Shown: positions 62,857 through 64,000 of the stretch, in pieces
How the letters are laid out: each line of letters begins with the position of its first letter
Position numbering within the stretch: position 1 is the stretch's first letter
From: Salinicola aestuarinus
Lineage (GTDB): Bacteria > Pseudomonadota > Gammaproteobacteria > Pseudomonadales > Halomonadaceae
NCBI RefSeq assembly: GCF_003206645.1
Contig: NZ_PZJP01000001.1
Coordinates: 117,831-181,830 of the forward strand
Direction: 5' to 3'
DNA length: 64,000 nt
The notes under the pieces: generated by a model
The model's database searches: none
What the model was told of the DNA's origin: nothing
What the model saw: the letters and a program-made list of their open reading frames with translations, nothing else
Translations under genes and position numbers: made by a program

Positions 62857-62881
62857 GCGAGCGACCGGCCCCGTCGCTCGC
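62857..62881. terminator. Bidirectional terminator-like hairpin between convergent genes
   Basis: A perfect 9-bp stem (62857-62865 with 62873-62881) encloses a seven-base loop in the 40-bp gap between the convergent amidohydrolase and old-yellow-enzyme genes. There is no strong T-run on either side, but its placement suits ending both transcripts. Confidence 0.65.
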
Positions 62882-62895
62882 GCGAAACACTCGAC

Positions 62896-63996
62896 CTAGC
62901 CGAACAGCCCTTTCAGCTGGTGCGGCTGGCTGCGCAGATACTGCTTGGGGGCATGCACCGTCGCGCCCAACGTGGCGGCGGCGTGCCATGGCCAGCGCGG
63001 GTTGTAGAGCATGCCGCGAGCCAGCGCGACGGCGTCTGCCTCACCGCTGAAGACGATGCCCTCGGCCTGTTGCGGCTCGGTGATCAGACCGACGGCGATG
63101 ACGGCCATCTCGACCTCCTGCTTCATGCGCCGGGCGAAGGGCACCTGATAGCTGGGGCCCACGTTGAGCGTCTGGCGCGGGTCGAGACCGCCGCCGGAGC
63201 AGTCGATGAAGCTGCAGCCGCGGGCATCGAGCGCCTTGGCCAGTGCCACGCTCTGCTCGAGATCCCAGCCGCCCTCGACCCAGTCGCTGCCGGAGATGCG
63301 GATACCCACCGGCTTCTCCGCCGGGAAGACCTCGCGCACGTCGTCGAAGATCTCGAGGATCAGCCGCATGCGATTTTCGAGGCTGCCGCCGTAGGCGTCC
63401 TCACGCTGATTGGAGAGCGGCGAGAGGAACTCGTGGAGCAGATAGCCGTGGGCGGCGTGGAGTTCGATCAGGTCCAGCCCCAGACGCTCGGCGCGCTGGG
63501 CCGACTCGACGAAGCTCGCCCTGAGCGCCTTGATGTCGTCGAGAGACATTTCACGCGGGGCGCGCTGGCCTGCCTGATAGGCGACGGCGGAGGGCGCAAC
63601 GGTCTCCCAGCCGCCCTCGTCGAGTCCGAGCTGCTCGCCCCCCTCCCACGGCGCGCGGCAGGAGGCCTTGCGCCCGGCGTGACCGAGCTGAACACCAATG
63701 GGCATCGGCGAGTGTTCGCGTACGGCCGCGAGGGTCTGCGCCATGGCGTGCTCGTTGGCGTCCGAATAGAGACCGACGTCGCCGGGGGTAATGCGTCCTT
63801 CGGGCGCCACACTCGCCGCTTCGATCACCAGCAGACCGGCACCGGAAAGCGCCAGATGGCCGAGATGCATCTGATGCCAGTGGGTCATGTTGCCCTCGCC
63901 ATCGGCGGAGTACTGACACATCGGCGAGATGACGATGCGATTGGGAAGCTCAAGCTTGCCAAGCGTCAGTGGCGTGAACAGTTTCGGGGATGACAT
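62896..63996 (-). CDS. NADH:flavin oxidoreductase, old yellow enzyme family (YqjM-like)
   Basis: A 366-residue FMN ene-reductase. PMCQYSADGEG contains the YqjM-type active-site Cys, VQLGHAGRKA the His pair region, and ELHAAHGYLLHEFLSPLSNQR plus GSLENRMRL are family marks. It reduces activated C=C bonds using NAD(P)H. The start ATG at 63996 lies four bases from the window end, so upstream control cannot be seen. The coding sequence is complete. Confidence 0.9.
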   Translation of the reverse strand: MSSPKLFTPLTLGKLELPNRIVISPMCQYSADGEGNMTHWHQMHLGHLALSGAGLLVIEAASVAPEGRITPGDVGLYSDANEHAMAQTLAAVREHSPMPIGVQLGHAGRKASCRAPWEGGEQLGLDEGGWETVAPSAVAYQAGQRAPREMSLDDIKALRASFVESAQRAERLGLDLIELHAAHGYLLHEFLSPLSNQREDAYGGSLENRMRLILEIFDDVREVFPAEKPVGIRISGSDWVEGGWDLEQSVALAKALDARGCSFIDCSGGGLDPRQTLNVGPSYQVPFARRMKQEVEMAVIAVGLITEPQQAEGIVFSGEADAVALARGMLYNPRWPWHAAATLGATVHAPKQYLRSQPHQLKGLFG

Positions 63997-64000
63997 GAAG

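Overview
The window looks like ordinary chromosome from a high-G+C (about two-thirds G+C by eye) Gram-negative gammaproteobacterium. The gene set (glucan biosynthesis protein OpgD, TRAP and Opp/Dpp transporters, FolE2, AmiC-type amidase, many amino-acid and N-acyl catabolic enzymes) suggests a nutritionally versatile Halomonas-like organism. That family-level placement is inference. I found no rRNA, tRNA, IS element, phage gene or CRISPR array. Coding density is high and dominated by catabolic operons, each with its own transporter and regulator.

Region 1 (1-10.3 kb) is a 5-oxoproline/N-acyl amino acid locus: an aminotransferase, pxpA, pxpB and pxpC (ATP-dependent 5-oxoprolinase), a TRAP transporter (dctPQM), a D-2-hydroxyacid dehydrogenase, an M20-type N-carbamoyl amino acid hydrolase and a GntR/FCD regulator. 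The two divergent promoters carry matching palindromes (TGGTATACCA and TGGCATACCA), so they are probably one regulon.

Region 2 (10.3-24.5 kb) is mostly housekeeping: M42 peptidase, polysaccharide deacetylase-family protein, DUF1275 protein, Na+/H+ antiporter, OpgD, an FMN hydroxyacid dehydrogenase, glyoxalase I, an NlpC/P60 lipoprotein, a DUF445 protein, 1-Cys peroxiredoxin, a CBS-PAS-GGDEF-EAL protein and a tiny membrane protein.

Region 3 (24.7-34.7 kb) is a catabolic module: class II aldolase, Opp/Dpp ABC transporter with a fused double ATPase, GhrA-like reductase and an HDAC-family amidohydrolase, with a divergent GntR regulator. A HAD phosphatase follows.

Region 4 (34.7-41.4 kb) is a metal-limitation island: a TroA/ZnuA-type Zn/Mn ABC importer whose two permeases both end in winged-helix-like domains, then an AmiC-type amidase and zinc-independent FolE2, the last with a good Zur-box-like site.

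Region 5 (41.4-62.9 kb) is a second, larger catabolic region: a GntR regulator; an operon of HDAC-like deacetylase, hydroxylysine-kinase-like phosphotransferase and AGXT2L-like phospho-lyase/aminotransferase; an SDR; two divergent Lrp paralogs; two paralogous double-GNAT proteins; a second GhrA paralog; and an eight-gene operon of aldehyde dehydrogenase, two FAD amine oxidases, HAD enzyme and a second Opp/Dpp transporter with a Tat-exported binding protein. An AbgA-like amidohydrolase follows. The window closes with an old-yellow-enzyme gene. The strongest candidate for a little-described pathway is the deacetylase-kinase-phospho-lyase cassette at 42.3-45.7 kb.
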